This document shows positions 25,868-35,067 of a DNA stretch of 64,000 nt, piece by piece. The notes under the pieces were generated by a model. The model was not told the origin of the DNA. It saw only the letters and a list, made by a program, of their open reading frames with translations, and did not search any database. Position numbers and translations under genes: made by a program. This DNA comes from Bacteroidia bacterium (GTDB lineage Bacteria; Bacteroidota; Bacteroidia; Bacteroidales; Azobacteroidaceae). Position 1 is the stretch's first letter; the number at the start of each line of letters is the position of its first letter. The stretch spans positions 1 through 64,000 of the forward strand of contig BNTW01000001.1 of the NCBI GenBank assembly GCA_025996895.1, read 5' to 3'.

Positions 25868-25875
25868 CAAAGATA
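25868..25875 (-). promoter_or_regulatory. -7 element of the CBM-like lipoprotein gene
   Basis: The minus strand reads TATCTTTG 28 bp upstream of the ATG at 25840, an exact TAnnTTTG match. Confidence 0.5.
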
Positions 25876-25936
25876 AAAAAAAACCGTAACTTCGTGACCT
25901 AAAACTCAAGTTGTTAATCATTTAAAAAATGAATGT

Positions 25937-27004
25937 ATGAAAAAGTATAATTTTAATGCGGGACCCTCTATTTTACCGCAGGAAACGGTTATAAACACGA
26001 TTAAGGCCATCGAAGATTTTGCCGGTACGGGATTGTCGTTGATGGAAGTGAGCCATCGATCGAAAGAATTTGATGGGGTGATGGATGAAACCGTTGCGTT
26101 GTTTAAAGAAATTTTGGATATTCCCGCCGGTTATTCGGTTTTGTTTTTGGGCGGAGGTGCGTCGCTTCAGTTTTGCATGGTGCCTTACAATCTGTTGGAA
26201 AAGAAAGCGGCTTATCTGAATACCGGTACGTGGGCGAGTAAAGCCTTGAAAGAAGCCAAGTTATTCGGCGAAGTGGCTGAAGTTGCCTCGTCCAAAGAGG
26301 CCAATTTTACTTATATTCCGAAAGATTATATTGTTCCGGCTGACGCGGATTATTTCCATATCACCACTAACAATACGATTTTCGGAACGGAGATCCACCA
26401 AGATTTGGATTCTCCGGTAACCTTGGTAGCAGATATGTCGTCCGATATTTTCTCGCGTCCGGTCGATGTGAGCAAATACGGCTTGATTTACGGCGGTGCG
26501 CAGAAAAATCTGGCCCCTGCGGGCGTTACATTTGTGATTGTGAAAGACGAGTTGCTGGGCAAAGTGAGCCGGACAATTCCGACCATGCTGGATTACCGGA
26601 CGCATATTAAAGATGGATCCATGTTTAATACACCGCCGGTAGTGCCGATTTATGCTGCATTACAAACGTTGAAATGGTTGAAAGAATTGGGTGGCGTGAA
26701 AGAAATGTACAAACGGAATAAGGAAAAAGCGACGTTACTGTACGACGAAATCGACCGCAACAAATTATTTAAAGGTACAACGGCCATAGAAGACCGTTCG
26801 CTGATGAATATTTGTTTCATTATGAACGACGAATACAAACAGTTGGAAGAAGATTTTTATAAATTCGCTGTCAGCAAGGGTATGGTTGGTATCAAGGGAC
26901 ACCGTTCGGTCGGCGGTTTCCGCGCTTCGACCTACAACGCGCTTCCGAAATTGACTGTACAGGCGTTGGTTGATTGTATGCGGGAGTTTGAAAAAAATAA
27001 TTAA
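25937..27004 (+). CDS. serC: Phosphoserine aminotransferase
   Basis: The 355-residue protein starts [18 protein letters not shown] and shows the class V aminotransferase pattern: [45 protein letters not shown], and the PLP-binding Lys in [17 protein letters not shown]. The end includes [19 protein letters not shown] with the arginines that hold phosphate. It converts 3-phosphohydroxypyruvate and glutamate to phosphoserine, and can also act in pyridoxal phosphate synthesis. It precedes pgk by 24 bp. Confidence 0.96.
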   Translation: MKKYNFNAGPSILPQETVINTIKAIEDFAGTGLSLMEVSHRSKEFDGVMDETVALFKEILDIPAGYSVLFLGGGASLQFCMVPYNLLEKKAAYLNTGTWASKALKEAKLFGEVAEVASSKEANFTYIPKDYIVPADADYFHITTNNTIFGTEIHQDLDSPVTLVADMSSDIFSRPVDVSKYGLIYGGAQKNLAPAGVTFVIVKDELLGKVSRTIPTMLDYRTHIKDGSMFNTPPVVPIYAALQTLKWLKELGGVKEMYKRNKEKATLLYDEIDRNKLFKGTTAIEDRSLMNICFIMNDEYKQLEEDFYKFAVSKGMVGIKGHRSVGGFRASTYNALPKLTVQALVDCMREFEKNN

Positions 27005-27028
27005 TTCGTAATTTTTAATATAAATACT

Positions 27029-28288
27029 ATGCAAACATTAGACAATTTCAATTTCAAAGGGCAAAAAGCATTTGTACGGGTAGACTTCAACGTACCATTG
27101 GACGAAAAATTTAACATTACGGACGATACGCGTATTCGGGCAGCTATTCCGACGCTGAAGAAAATTTTGGCCGACGGCGGCAGTATCATTCTCGGCTCGC
27201 ATTTAGGACGTCCGAAAGGTGTAGATGGAAAATATTCGCTGCAACATATTCTGCCGCGCATTTCCGAATTGTTGGGTGTGAAAGTGGAGTTTGCCAACGA
27301 CTCGCTGGGTAAAGAAGCGGCTGAAAAATCGGCTGCATTGCAACCCGGACAAGTGTTGCTGTTGGAAAACCTGCGTTTCTATGCTGCCGAAGAAGGCAAA
27401 CCACGCGGATTGGCCGATGATGCTTCCGATGAAGAAAAAGCAGCAGCTAAAAAAGCGGAAAAAGCCAATCAAAAAGAAATGGCGAAACAACTGGCTTCGT
27501 ATGCAACGGTTTATGTGAATGACGCTTTCGGAACGGCGCATCGTGCGCACGCTTCGACCGCGATTATTGCCGATTATTTCGACGCCGGCCACAAAACGTT
27601 CGGTTATTTGATGCAGAACGAAATCGACGCAGTCGAAAAAGTGTTGAAAGACACTGCGCGTCCTTTTACGGCTATCATGGGCGGCTCGAAAGTATCGTCC
27701 AAAATCGACATCATTGAAAATTTATTGACGAAAGTAGATAATTTGATTATCGCCGGCGGGATGACTTACACGTTTGCCAAAGCGTTGGGTGGAAAAATAG
27801 GCGACTCGATTTGCGAAGACGATAAATTGGATTTGGCTTTGAGTTTAATCCGGAAAGCGAAAGACAGCAAGGTGAATTTGGTTTTGGCAGTTGATGCCAA
27901 AGCAGCTGATGCATTCAGTAACGATGCAAATACGCAGTTTGTTCCGGTAGACAAAATTCCCGACGGTTGGGAAGGGATGGACATCGGTCCCGAAACCGAA
28001 AAACTGTTTGCGAAAGTAATCGAATCGTCGAAAACCATTCTTTGGAACGGTCCTACCGGTGTGTTCGAGTTTGACAATTTCGCCGGCGGATCGGCAGCTG
28101 TGGGTGCAGCGATTGTTCGTGCAACCGAAAATGGGGCGTTCTCGCTGGTTGGCGGCGGCGACTCTGTCGCGTGCGTAAATAAATTCGGTATTGCCGACAA
28201 AATGTCGTATGTTTCGACCGGCGGCGGCGCGTTATTAGAATTTATCGAAGGCAAAGAATTGCCGGGCATCAAAGCCATTCGCGGATAA
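27029..28288 (+). CDS. pgk: Phosphoglycerate kinase
   Basis: The 419-residue protein has all family blocks: [48 protein letters not shown], the nucleotide-binding [15 protein letters not shown], and GGGDSVACV near the end. A charged, Lys/Ala-rich insertion (about residues 128-152, with [19 protein letters not shown]) is typical for Bacteroidetes Pgk. The enzyme makes ATP from 1,3-bisphosphoglycerate in glycolysis. It follows serC by 24 bp and ends before a strong terminator. Confidence 0.97.
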   Translation: MQTLDNFNFKGQKAFVRVDFNVPLDEKFNITDDTRIRAAIPTLKKILADGGSIILGSHLGRPKGVDGKYSLQHILPRISELLGVKVEFANDSLGKEAAEKSAALQPGQVLLLENLRFYAAEEGKPRGLADDASDEEKAAAKKAEKANQKEMAKQLASYATVYVNDAFGTAHRAHASTAIIADYFDAGHKTFGYLMQNEIDAVEKVLKDTARPFTAIMGGSKVSSKIDIIENLLTKVDNLIIAGGMTYTFAKALGGKIGDSICEDDKLDLALSLIRKAKDSKVNLVLAVDAKAADAFSNDANTQFVPVDKIPDGWEGMDIGPETEKLFAKVIESSKTILWNGPTGVFEFDNFAGGSAAVGAAIVRATENGAFSLVGGGDSVACVNKFGIADKMSYVSTGGGALLEFIEGKELPGIKAIRG

Positions 28289-28308
28289 GAAATTGTGATA
28301 TATGAACG

Positions 28309-28336
28309 AAAAGGGGGGGTAATCGCCCCTTTTTTT
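28309..28336 (+). terminator. Terminator after pgk
   Basis: AAAAGGGG (28309-28316) pairs with CCCCTTTT (28326-28333), followed by further T residues. Confidence 0.85.
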
Positions 28337-28357
28337 ATTGAAAATAAAACTTTATCT

Positions 28358-28390
28358 TTGCTTGTACTTCTGAAAAATAGATTAATTTTG
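28358..28390 (+). promoter_or_regulatory. Promoter of the MNT-type nucleotidyltransferase gene
   Basis: TTG elements (28358-28360 and 28362-28364) lie 22 and 18 bp before TAATTTTG (28383-28390), an exact TAnnTTTG. A second -7-like TATCTTTG is at 28353-28360. Confidence 0.5.
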
Positions 28391-28421
28391 CAAATGGATA
28401 TAGTAGTGCAAATTGCAATTT

Positions 28422-28730
28422 ATGAGAGGGAAAATTAGAGGAACGAATGTTTATCTCAATCTTTTGCGGAAGCATAAGCAGGAATATGCCGATAGATATG
28501 GGGTAACCCGTATGGGAATTTTCGGATCGGTTGCACGTGGCGAGCAAACGAAAGATTCCGATGTAGATATATATTTTGAAGCAAAAGACAAAATGAGTTT
28601 GTTTCGCATGGGCGGGCTTATGTATGATTTGCAGGAATTATTGGGTGTGCCTGTTGATTTGGTACATAATACAAATAACCTTAATCCACGTTTTAAACAA
28701 CAGATAGAGAAAGATTTGATTTATGTATGA
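28422..28730 (+). CDS. MNT-type nucleotidyltransferase (MntA-like antitoxin)
   Basis: The 102-residue protein carries the polymerase-beta nucleotidyltransferase core: MGIFGSVARGEQTKDSDVDIYFE, with the GSxARG loop and the two catalytic Asp (DVD), and a third region PVDLVHNTN. Such small proteins usually pair with a HepT/HEPN toxin, which they neutralise by adenylylation. Here the toxin frame that overlaps its stop is cut to 23 residues, so the enzyme is now an orphan antitoxin. The ATG at 28422 is preferred; TTG at 28413 is possible. Confidence 0.85.
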   Translation: MRGKIRGTNVYLNLLRKHKQEYADRYGVTRMGIFGSVARGEQTKDSDVDIYFEAKDKMSLFRMGGLMYDLQELLGVPVDLVHNTNNLNPRFKQQIEKDLIYV

Positions 28731-28794
28731 TAAAATTTTAATAGTAGAGAAGTTGCAAATAATCATAAAAATAAAAAACGAACGCAATGATTAA
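28723..28794 (+). pseudogene. Truncated HepT-like toxin
   Basis: An ATG at 28723 overlaps the nucleotidyltransferase stop (ATGTATGA). It encodes MYDKILIVEKLQIIIKIKN and stops after 23 codons. HepT proteins commonly begin MYDKExxIExLxQI. The remainder of the roughly 110-residue toxin, including the Rx4-6H motif, is absent. Its end overlaps the pdxA-like start. Confidence 0.55.
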
Positions 28795-29839
28795 AGTCGG
28801 AATTACCCAAGGAGATATAAACAGCGTGGCGAGTGAATGGATACTGAAAACGTTGGAAGACGTGCGGGTATTTGAATTTTGTACGCCGGTGGTTTATGGC
28901 TCTTCAAAGGTGTTGAACTATTATAAGAAAATACTCGAACTGCCTGCCGTTAGTCTGCATACGATTAATCAGGCGGAAGATGCGGGTGCCAACCGTTTGA
29001 ATGTTGTCAATGTGATAGGTGACGAAATGGTGGTGGAAGTGGGCAAGCCGACGGCCGAAAGTGCCAAAAGCGCGACAATGGCTTTGACGCGGGCGTTGCA
29101 GGATTTGAAAAAAGGCTCAATAGACGTGTTGCTTACCGCACCGGCGGTGAGCGATTCGTTACAACAAATAGAAGTTGAAATTGAGCAGCCGAAAAAAGGC
29201 CTGAAAATTAGTGTGTGCGACAGTTTTCGCATGGCTTTGGCTACCGATAAATCTTCGCTTTCCGAAATCGCTTCCGTACTGACGACCGAACTGCTGACGG
29301 AGAAAATCAAAGTGTTGCAACACAGTTTAATTCACGATTTTTTGCTGACATCACCCCGCATTGCCGTTTTGTCCTTAAATCCGCAGGCAGGCATAAGGGA
29401 AAAATTAGGAAAAGAAGAAGAAACGATTATTGCGCCGGCAGTCAAAGCGGCTTCGGATGCAGGAATTATTTGTTTTGGGCCCTATTCGGCCGACCAATTT
29501 TTCGGATCGGGTGATTACCGGCAATTTGATGCTGTTCTGGCGATGTATTTCGACCAGGGAATGGTCGCGTTCCAGTCGATAACTTCCGGCGAAGGCGCGA
29601 TTTTTACGGCCAATCTGCCTTATGTTTTCACATCGGCACATCAGGACGTTTCTTTTGAAGAAGCCGGAAAAAATACATCTTCTCCCGATTCGTTCCGGAC
29701 AGCGTTGTATCTGGCAGTCGATATATTCCGTAATAAATTGATAGATAAAGAGATAAATAAAAATCCATTGAAGAAGCAATTTTTTGAACGTGGCTCTGAC
29801 AACGAAAAATTAGATTTAACCAAAGAAGAAACCGATTAA
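28787..29839 (+). CDS. PdxA-like protein without the metal-binding histidines
   Basis: The 350-residue product follows the PdxA (4-hydroxythreonine-4-phosphate dehydrogenase) fold line by line: KVGITQGDINSVASEWILKT, GKPTAESAKSATMAL, DVLLTAPAVSD, PRIAVLSLNPQAG, GPYSADQFFGSGDY, LAMYFDQGM, DSFRTALYLAVDIFRN. The residues that hold zinc in PdxA are missing. The GHTE block is deleted (LQQIEVEIEQPKKG stands there), the GHIP His lies in ATDKSSL, and YHDQG has become YFDQG. NPHAG is NPQAG and AHGT is lost. It therefore probably does not catalyse the pyridoxine reaction. It lies 57 bp before the nucleotidyltransferase of the inositol-lipid cluster. Confidence 0.85.
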   Translation: MIKVGITQGDINSVASEWILKTLEDVRVFEFCTPVVYGSSKVLNYYKKILELPAVSLHTINQAEDAGANRLNVVNVIGDEMVVEVGKPTAESAKSATMALTRALQDLKKGSIDVLLTAPAVSDSLQQIEVEIEQPKKGLKISVCDSFRMALATDKSSLSEIASVLTTELLTEKIKVLQHSLIHDFLLTSPRIAVLSLNPQAGIREKLGKEEETIIAPAVKAASDAGIICFGPYSADQFFGSGDYRQFDAVLAMYFDQGMVAFQSITSGEGAIFTANLPYVFTSAHQDVSFEEAGKNTSSPDSFRTALYLAVDIFRNKLIDKEINKNPLKKQFFERGSDNEKLDLTKEETD

Positions 29840-29896
29840 ATACTTGTTTTTGTTAAAATTTATTAGCAATTTTGTACGTTTTATTTGAAGCTAATA

Positions 29897-30595
29897 ATGA
29901 ATTATGCGATAATCGCGGCGGGTGAAGGATCTCGTTTGCTTCGGGAAGGTATAGAAGTTCCTAAACCGCTTGTTGAATTAAATGGATATTCTTTGATTGA
30001 CCGGTTAATCGATATTTTCTGCCGTAATAACGCCGAATCTTTAAGTATCATTGTCAATAAAGAAATGACAGAAGTGTATAAACATCTGCAAAACACTCGG
30101 TTAGTTATTCCATTGAATTTGGTTGTCCAATCTACGCCGAGTTCGATGCATAGTTTTTTTGAGTTGAGCCGGTTTTTGCAGGGTGGAAAATTTTGCCTTA
30201 CGACGGTAGATACGGTTTTCAAAGAAGACGAATTTGCCGGTTATATCCGTGCGTTTGAAGCCGACGAAACCAACGACGGCCTCATGGCGGTAACGGATTA
30301 TATTGACGATGAAAAACCACTGTATGTTTATGTAAATGAAGAAACGATGCAGATTAACGATTTTTCGGACAAGCCGGCGGAAAACGAAAAATATATATCG
30401 GGCGGCATTTATGGTTTGACGCCCCAAGCATTAAAAACACTTGCGTTTTGCAAGAAAAACGAAATATCGCGCATGCGCAACTACCAACGGCAGTTGATTG
30501 CGGACGGATTGAAACTGAAAGCCTATCCTTTCGGCAAAATCCTCGACATCGACCATGCGGATGATATTCAGAAAGCAAAAGCATTTTTATCATGA
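29897..30595 (+). CDS. Sugar-phosphate/inositol-phosphate nucleotidyltransferase
   Basis: Starting at the ATG at 29897, the product has 232 residues and opens with the nucleotidyltransferase signature YAIIAAGEGSRLLREG, then VPKPLVELNG, followed by TTVDTVFKEDEF with the metal-binding Asp and GGIYGLTPQAL. This is the MobA/GlmU-like fold that joins a phosphorylated sugar or polyol to an NTP. Its position beside inositol-3-phosphate synthase and a CDP-alcohol phosphatidyltransferase suggests that it makes CDP-inositol or a related activated head group. The ATGA overlap with the next gene points to tight co-expression. The substrate is inferred from context only. Confidence 0.75.
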   Translation: MNYAIIAAGEGSRLLREGIEVPKPLVELNGYSLIDRLIDIFCRNNAESLSIIVNKEMTEVYKHLQNTRLVIPLNLVVQSTPSSMHSFFELSRFLQGGKFCLTTVDTVFKEDEFAGYIRAFEADETNDGLMAVTDYIDDEKPLYVYVNEETMQINDFSDKPAENEKYISGGIYGLTPQALKTLAFCKKNEISRMRNYQRQLIADGLKLKAYPFGKILDIDHADDIQKAKAFLS

Positions 30596-31443
30596 ATGTA
30601 AAAATAGCAGGAGTGAGACGAGGCAATCGCTTTTCGCCCAATAGTGTGGGAAATGATACGGTCATATTTAATTTGACCGTCGAACACCTGAGGAAAAAAG
30701 GCTGTGAAGTAACGGAGTATTCGGAAGATGAGTTTCTACAGACCACGATGGAGGCAGATATGATTTTCAACATGGCGCGCGACATGAAATCGCTACGGAA
30801 ACTGCAACGGTTGGAAGACGCGGGCGTGAAGGTTGTCAATTCGGGCTACGGTATCGAAAACTGCACACGCGAAAAAATGACACGTCTCTTGCTGGCGCAC
30901 GATATTCCCCACCCGAAAAGCGTCATTGTTCGCACGGACGAACAGTTGCCGCAAGGTGTCGAATGGTTGGCTAACTCTTGCTGGATTAAGCGGGGAGATG
31001 TTCATGCGATTTACAGCGAAGACGTTACTTATGTGCAAGTGGGCGAGGAGGCTGGGCAAATCCTGCAAAATTTTGCTTCGCGAGGCATTCCTTCGGCAGT
31101 CATTAATGAACATCTGGAAGGCGATTTAATTAAATTCTACGGTGTAGAAGGAACGGATTTTTTTCAATGGATGTATCCTGACCGGTTAAATCATAGTAAA
31201 TTCGGCTTGGAAGCGGTGAATGGAGACGTGGCCGGTTATTCGTTCGATTTGGAACTTTTGAAAGAATATTGCAGCCGGGTGGCACACATCTTGAATATTC
31301 ATATCTATGGAGGTGATGGCGTGGTGGATAAGAACGGAAAAGTGCGGATTATCGATTTCAACGATTGGCCGAGTTTTGCCGTTTGCAGGAATGAAGCCGC
31401 TCCCGCAATTACCGGATGTATTATCGAAAATTTATTGTCATGA
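30592..31443 (+). CDS. ATP-grasp family protein
   Basis: The product has 283 residues and starts KIAGVRRGNRFSPNSVGN. It carries ATP-grasp features: CTREKMTRLLLAHDIPHPKSVIV, IKRGDVHAIY, NEHLEGDLIKFYGVEGTDFF, and the metal-binding end HIYGGDGVVDKNGKVRIIDFNDWPSF. ATP-grasp enzymes activate a carboxylate as acyl-phosphate and join it to an amine or thiol. Starts and stops overlap with both neighbours (ATGA on each side), so it is part of the inositol-lipid operon. The substrate is unknown. One possibility is an amino-acid or carboxylate modification of the inositol head group. Confidence 0.75.
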   Translation: MNVKIAGVRRGNRFSPNSVGNDTVIFNLTVEHLRKKGCEVTEYSEDEFLQTTMEADMIFNMARDMKSLRKLQRLEDAGVKVVNSGYGIENCTREKMTRLLLAHDIPHPKSVIVRTDEQLPQGVEWLANSCWIKRGDVHAIYSEDVTYVQVGEEAGQILQNFASRGIPSAVINEHLEGDLIKFYGVEGTDFFQWMYPDRLNHSKFGLEAVNGDVAGYSFDLELLKEYCSRVAHILNIHIYGGDGVVDKNGKVRIIDFNDWPSFAVCRNEAAPAITGCIIENLLS

Positions 31444-32357
31444 ACAGGGAAAGTAAAAAAACATTAGAGGCAACGCTTAAATCCAAAGACACGGAAGAAT
31501 TTTTGGATATTCATTATTATCGGCCGTTAGGCTACGCTTGGGCAATTTTTTTCAAGAAAATCGGAGTTACACCTAATCAAATCACTATCGCATCAATATT
31601 TATCGGCGTGGCAGGAGGGATTTGTTTTTATTTCACCGATTTATGGATCAATTTGTTAGGTGTTTTCCTGCTTATTTGGGCGAATACTTACGACAGTGCG
31701 GACGGACAACTGGTACGCATGACCAACCGCAAATCCGAATGGGGACGTATTTTAGACGGTGCGTGTGGCGATTTTTGGTTTATTTCGATTTATCTCGCGC
31801 TTATTTTTCGTCTGTGGCCTCAATACGGCTATGGAATTGTGGTTTTGGCGGTTGCAGCCGGTTATTTTCACAGCAAACAGGCTGCGTTGGCCGATTATTA
31901 CCGGAACATTCATTTGTTTTTTTTGAATGGAAAAGAAGGCAGTGAATTGGACACTTCCGAAGAAATAGCCGAACGATTGCACGATCTGAACAAATGGAAA
32001 CACCCTTTATTCGCCTTTTTTGAATGGGCTTATTGGAATTATACAAAAGGACAAGAGGCTTGGACACCTAAAATGCAAGCCCTGTTACGGGTGATTAAGA
32101 GCAAATTCCATAGCAAAGCACCCGATTGGTTTTGCCGGTATTACCGTAAAAAGAGTTTGCGTTATTTGAAATATACCAACATGCTGTCGTTCAATCTGCG
32201 CTCGCTGGTGCTTTTTGCAAGTGTTTTGGCAAATTGCCCCTGGGTGTATTTTATTTTTGAACTGACAGTATTGAATGGGGTACTGATTTATATGGTCAAT
32301 CGTTACGAACGAATTGCCTACAAGTTTAGAGGAGGTTTATTGCACGACGAATTCTAA
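31440..32357 (+). CDS. CDP-alcohol phosphatidyltransferase (inositol-lipid cluster)
   Basis: The ATG at 31440 overlaps the stop of the ATP-grasp gene. The 305-residue membrane protein has the CDP-alcohol phosphatidyltransferase motif: YDSADGQLVRMTNRKSEWGR, then ILDGACGDF, with the conserved Asp residues (one Ala replaced by Val). About six hydrophobic helices flank it. It transfers a phospho-alcohol from a CDP-activated substrate to form a phospholipid. The cluster context suggests an inositol-containing product. It carries a longer cytoplasmic loop (about residues 150-240) than typical PgsA proteins. Confidence 0.85.
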   Translation: MNRESKKTLEATLKSKDTEEFLDIHYYRPLGYAWAIFFKKIGVTPNQITIASIFIGVAGGICFYFTDLWINLLGVFLLIWANTYDSADGQLVRMTNRKSEWGRILDGACGDFWFISIYLALIFRLWPQYGYGIVVLAVAAGYFHSKQAALADYYRNIHLFFLNGKEGSELDTSEEIAERLHDLNKWKHPLFAFFEWAYWNYTKGQEAWTPKMQALLRVIKSKFHSKAPDWFCRYYRKKSLRYLKYTNMLSFNLRSLVLFASVLANCPWVYFIFELTVLNGVLIYMVNRYERIAYKFRGGLLHDEF

Positions 32358-32363
32358 CGAAAA

Positions 32364-33086
32364 GTGGATAAGAGTAAGATAAAAGGGATTATTTTTGACT
32401 ATGGGGCAACCATAGACACCAACGGAAGGCATTGGAAAGATGTGCTGTGGGATGCTTACATTGAACAGCAAATTCCGGTCAGCAGGGATGCTTTTTATGA
32501 AGCCTACGTGTATGGAGAGCGATATTTGGCTACGCACGAGATTGTTAGTCCCGAAGATGATTTTTTATCGGTTTTACTGGCTAAAACTCACTTGCAGGCG
32601 CATTGGCTTATCGAAAGAGGTTTTTTGGAAAATAATGCACTTTCTTCGTTTTATCCGCTTGCTGTTTCAGTTCAATGTAATAAATTTGTACTAAACATAT
32701 TGAAAAATACGATACCGGTGTTGGAAAAGCTGGCTTTGCAGTATCATTTAGTGTTGGTTTCTAACTTTTATGGGAATATCGAAACAGTTTTGAAAGATTT
32801 CGGGTTGGATTTGTTTTTTAAGAAAATTATCGAATCGGCGGTGGTGAAAATAAGAAAACCCGACCCCGCTATTTTTGCTTTGGGTGTGGAAGCGTTGGGG
32901 CTTTCTCCGGAGGAAGTGGTGGTTGTGGGCGATTCTCATTCCAAAGACATAGTGCCGGCTCAGAAGTTGGGTTGCCAAACGATTTGGCTTAAAGGAAGTG
33001 CGTGGGAAGACGATTTCTCCGGACAAGGTATGATAGATGTCGTGATTACGGATTTTAGTGAATTGGAAAAATTATTATTAAATTAA
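32364..33086 (+). CDS. HAD-superfamily phosphatase
   Basis: GTG at 32364 follows the previous stop by 6 bp. The 240-residue product carries HAD motif I as IIFDYGATID (the second Asp of DxDxT is Gly), motif II as LVLVSNFYGN, motif III KIRKPDPAIFALG and motif IV GDSHSKDIVPAQ. Replacement of the second Asp by Gly is seen in some HAD families and may change the acid/base function. In the operon it could remove the phosphate from a phosphatidylinositol-phosphate-like intermediate. The start codon is GTG, as in the next gene. Confidence 0.8.
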   Translation: MDKSKIKGIIFDYGATIDTNGRHWKDVLWDAYIEQQIPVSRDAFYEAYVYGERYLATHEIVSPEDDFLSVLLAKTHLQAHWLIERGFLENNALSSFYPLAVSVQCNKFVLNILKNTIPVLEKLALQYHLVLVSNFYGNIETVLKDFGLDLFFKKIIESAVVKIRKPDPAIFALGVEALGLSPEEVVVVGDSHSKDIVPAQKLGCQTIWLKGSAWEDDFSGQGMIDVVITDFSELEKLLLN

Positions 33087-33106
33087 AACGACCGGAAAAA
33101 GTACAA

Positions 33107-34390
33107 GTGAAAGACGCAAAAGGTAAACTCGGCGTATTGGTTATTGGAGTAGGCGGTGCAGTCGCCACCACTTTCATTGCAGGAACGATGCTTACTCGCA
33201 AAGGGTTAGGTATTCCTGTAGGCTCAATTACGCAATTGGCTACCATGCATTTGGGTAAGAGTGACGAAAATCGTTTTCCGAAAATCAAAGAGGTGGTGCC
33301 TTTGGCCGATTTGAAAGATCTTGTTTTCGGTGGTTGGGACATCTTTGAAGAAGACGCTTATGCAGCCGCTCGTCATGCGGAAGTGCTTACGGTCGAAGAT
33401 TTAGACAAAGTGAAAGACGAATTGCAGGCTATCAAGCCGATGAAAGCGGTGTTTGATCAGAATTTCGTCAAGCGTTTGCATGGAACTTGGGTGAAGGTTG
33501 CCCCGACCAAATGGGATTTGAAAGAAGCTGTGCGCAAAGACATTCAGGAGTTTAAGGCGAAACACAATCTCGATCGCGTAGTTTGTATCTGGTGTGGAAG
33601 TACGGAGGTATTTACGAAAATCAGTGCTGTACATGAAACGCTTCCTGCGCTGCAAAAGGCCATGCAGGAAAACAGTCCCGAAATCGCACCTTCCATGATT
33701 TACGCTTATGCCGCTCTGGAAGAAGGTATTCCCTATATCAACGGTGCCCCGAACTTGACGGTCGATATGCCTGCTATCTGGGATTTGGCGGCTGAAAAAC
33801 AAGTGCCAATCTGCGGAAAGGATTTCAAAACCGGTCAGACAATGTTGAAAACTGTCCTTTCGCCGATGTTGAAAACCCGTATGCTGGGCTTGAAGGGCTG
33901 GTTTTCGACCAATATTTTAGGAAACCGGGACGGCGAAGTACTGGATGATCCGGGATCGTTCAAAACGAAGGAAGAATCCAAGCTTTCAGTCATTGATAAT
34001 ATTTTGCAGCCGTCGCTTTATCCCGAATTGTACGAAAATATCTATCACAAAGTGTGTATCAACTATTATCCGCCGAGCAAAGACAACAAAGAAAGTTGGG
34101 ACAACATCGATATTTTCGGCTGGTTGGGCTATCCGATGCAGTTGAAAGTCAACTTTTTGTGTCGCGATTCCATTCTGGCCGCACCTCTTTGCTTGGACTT
34201 GGTGTTATTTATCGACTTGGCTAAACGTGCCGGTTTCAGCGGTATTCAATCGTGGTTGTCGTTCTATTTCAAGAGTCCAATGCATGATTACGAACACATT
34301 GCTGAACATGATTTGTTTATCCAATCGGCGAATTTGAAAAATACCCTGCGTCATCTCGTTTATCCTGTTTATCTTGCTGATCGGCCATAA
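33107..34390 (+). CDS. ino1: Inositol-3-phosphate synthase
   Basis: The 427-residue product, starting with GTG at 33107, opens with GKLGVLVIGVGGAVATTFIAG, the NAD-binding glycine-rich segment. It continues with the myo-inositol-1-phosphate synthase blocks: CIWCGSTEVF, GIPYINGAPNLTVDMPAIW, ICGKDFKTGQTMLKTVLSPM, LGLKGWFSTNILGNRDG, and the catalytic DNILQPSLYPELY region. It converts glucose 6-phosphate to inositol 3-phosphate, the first step to inositol lipids. The last 74 bp overlap the convergent phosphatidyltransferase gene. It is the key marker that makes this region an inositol-lipid cluster. Confidence 0.93.
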   Translation: MKDAKGKLGVLVIGVGGAVATTFIAGTMLTRKGLGIPVGSITQLATMHLGKSDENRFPKIKEVVPLADLKDLVFGGWDIFEEDAYAAARHAEVLTVEDLDKVKDELQAIKPMKAVFDQNFVKRLHGTWVKVAPTKWDLKEAVRKDIQEFKAKHNLDRVVCIWCGSTEVFTKISAVHETLPALQKAMQENSPEIAPSMIYAYAALEEGIPYINGAPNLTVDMPAIWDLAAEKQVPICGKDFKTGQTMLKTVLSPMLKTRMLGLKGWFSTNILGNRDGEVLDDPGSFKTKEESKLSVIDNILQPSLYPELYENIYHKVCINYYPPSKDNKESWDNIDIFGWLGYPMQLKVNFLCRDSILAAPLCLDLVLFIDLAKRAGFSGIQSWLSFYFKSPMHDYEHIAEHDLFIQSANLKNTLRHLVYPVYLADRP

Positions 34391-35033
34391 CTAATAATTT
34401 TCTAAAATCTTTTATGTCGATAATCAACAAGATAAAGCAAACAGTTGCCGCCGAATACAAAATAGAATCTTTTATAATTACTTCCAAAATCAGGATGATA
34501 GATAGAATGATGCGTACTTCCGTCGGCCCGAAAATACCGGAATCAATTGTATATTTGTTTATGATTTTATACCGAAGCAAAGCCATCATCATTGCCCAGC
34601 CGTAGAGTACGACAAAACCGAAACCCAGCAATTCAAATTCATCTACATAGATAATATAACCGAATCCGATGCAGATATTCGTCAGCCAATCCACAATAAA
34701 ATCAAGTGAAAAACCGTACCATTTTCTCGGTGTATTGCGGAAATAGGCCAAGCGTCCGTCCAACGAGTCGCCAAACCAGTTAATGATAAAACCCAAAATA
34801 CCGAAAAGCAACAGTCCCCGCCCGAAATAGTGTGCTAAAATGAAACTTGTCATTGTAATCAAACTACCGGCCATGCCGATAGCGGTAAGCATGTCCGAAT
34901 TTATCCACAAAGGGATGCGTTGTACCAAAAAGACGAGCAAATTTTGTTCGTGTTTTTTCAAAATATTAGTACGTTCCCTGTCTTTTGTAATTTTAGACAA
35001 AATACTTGTATCAGACGATCGTTTTTCCTTCAT
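34317..35033 (-). CDS. CDP-alcohol phosphatidyltransferase, convergent with ino1
   Basis: The 238-residue membrane protein has the family motif GDSLDGRLAYFRNTPRKWYG, then FSLDFIVDW, and about six hydrophobic helices. It has an unusual soluble N-terminus (SSDTSILSKITKDRERTN, KKHEQNLLVF). It is the second such enzyme in this cluster. Its final 25 residues (QQDKQDKRDDAGYFSN and on) are encoded by the antisense of the ino1 end, so its C-terminus is likely a run-on through the convergent gene. Head-group specificity cannot be read. A second inositol-transfer or phosphoglycerol-transfer role is plausible. Confidence 0.8.
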   Translation of the reverse strand: MKEKRSSDTSILSKITKDRERTNILKKHEQNLLVFLVQRIPLWINSDMLTAIGMAGSLITMTSFILAHYFGRGLLLFGILGFIINWFGDSLDGRLAYFRNTPRKWYGFSLDFIVDWLTNICIGFGYIIYVDEFELLGFGFVVLYGWAMMMALLRYKIINKYTIDSGIFGPTEVRIILSIILILEVIIKDSILYSAATVCFILLIIDIKDFRKLLVMADQQDKQDKRDDAGYFSNSPIG

Positions 35034-35067
35034 AATATTGTTTCAAAAACGTTACAAAGATACTAAT

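Noticed and set aside
25841-25921. N-terminal extension of the CBM-like lipoprotein
   Set aside because: It would place 27 non-signal residues before an otherwise textbook lipoprotein signal and overlap the promoter.
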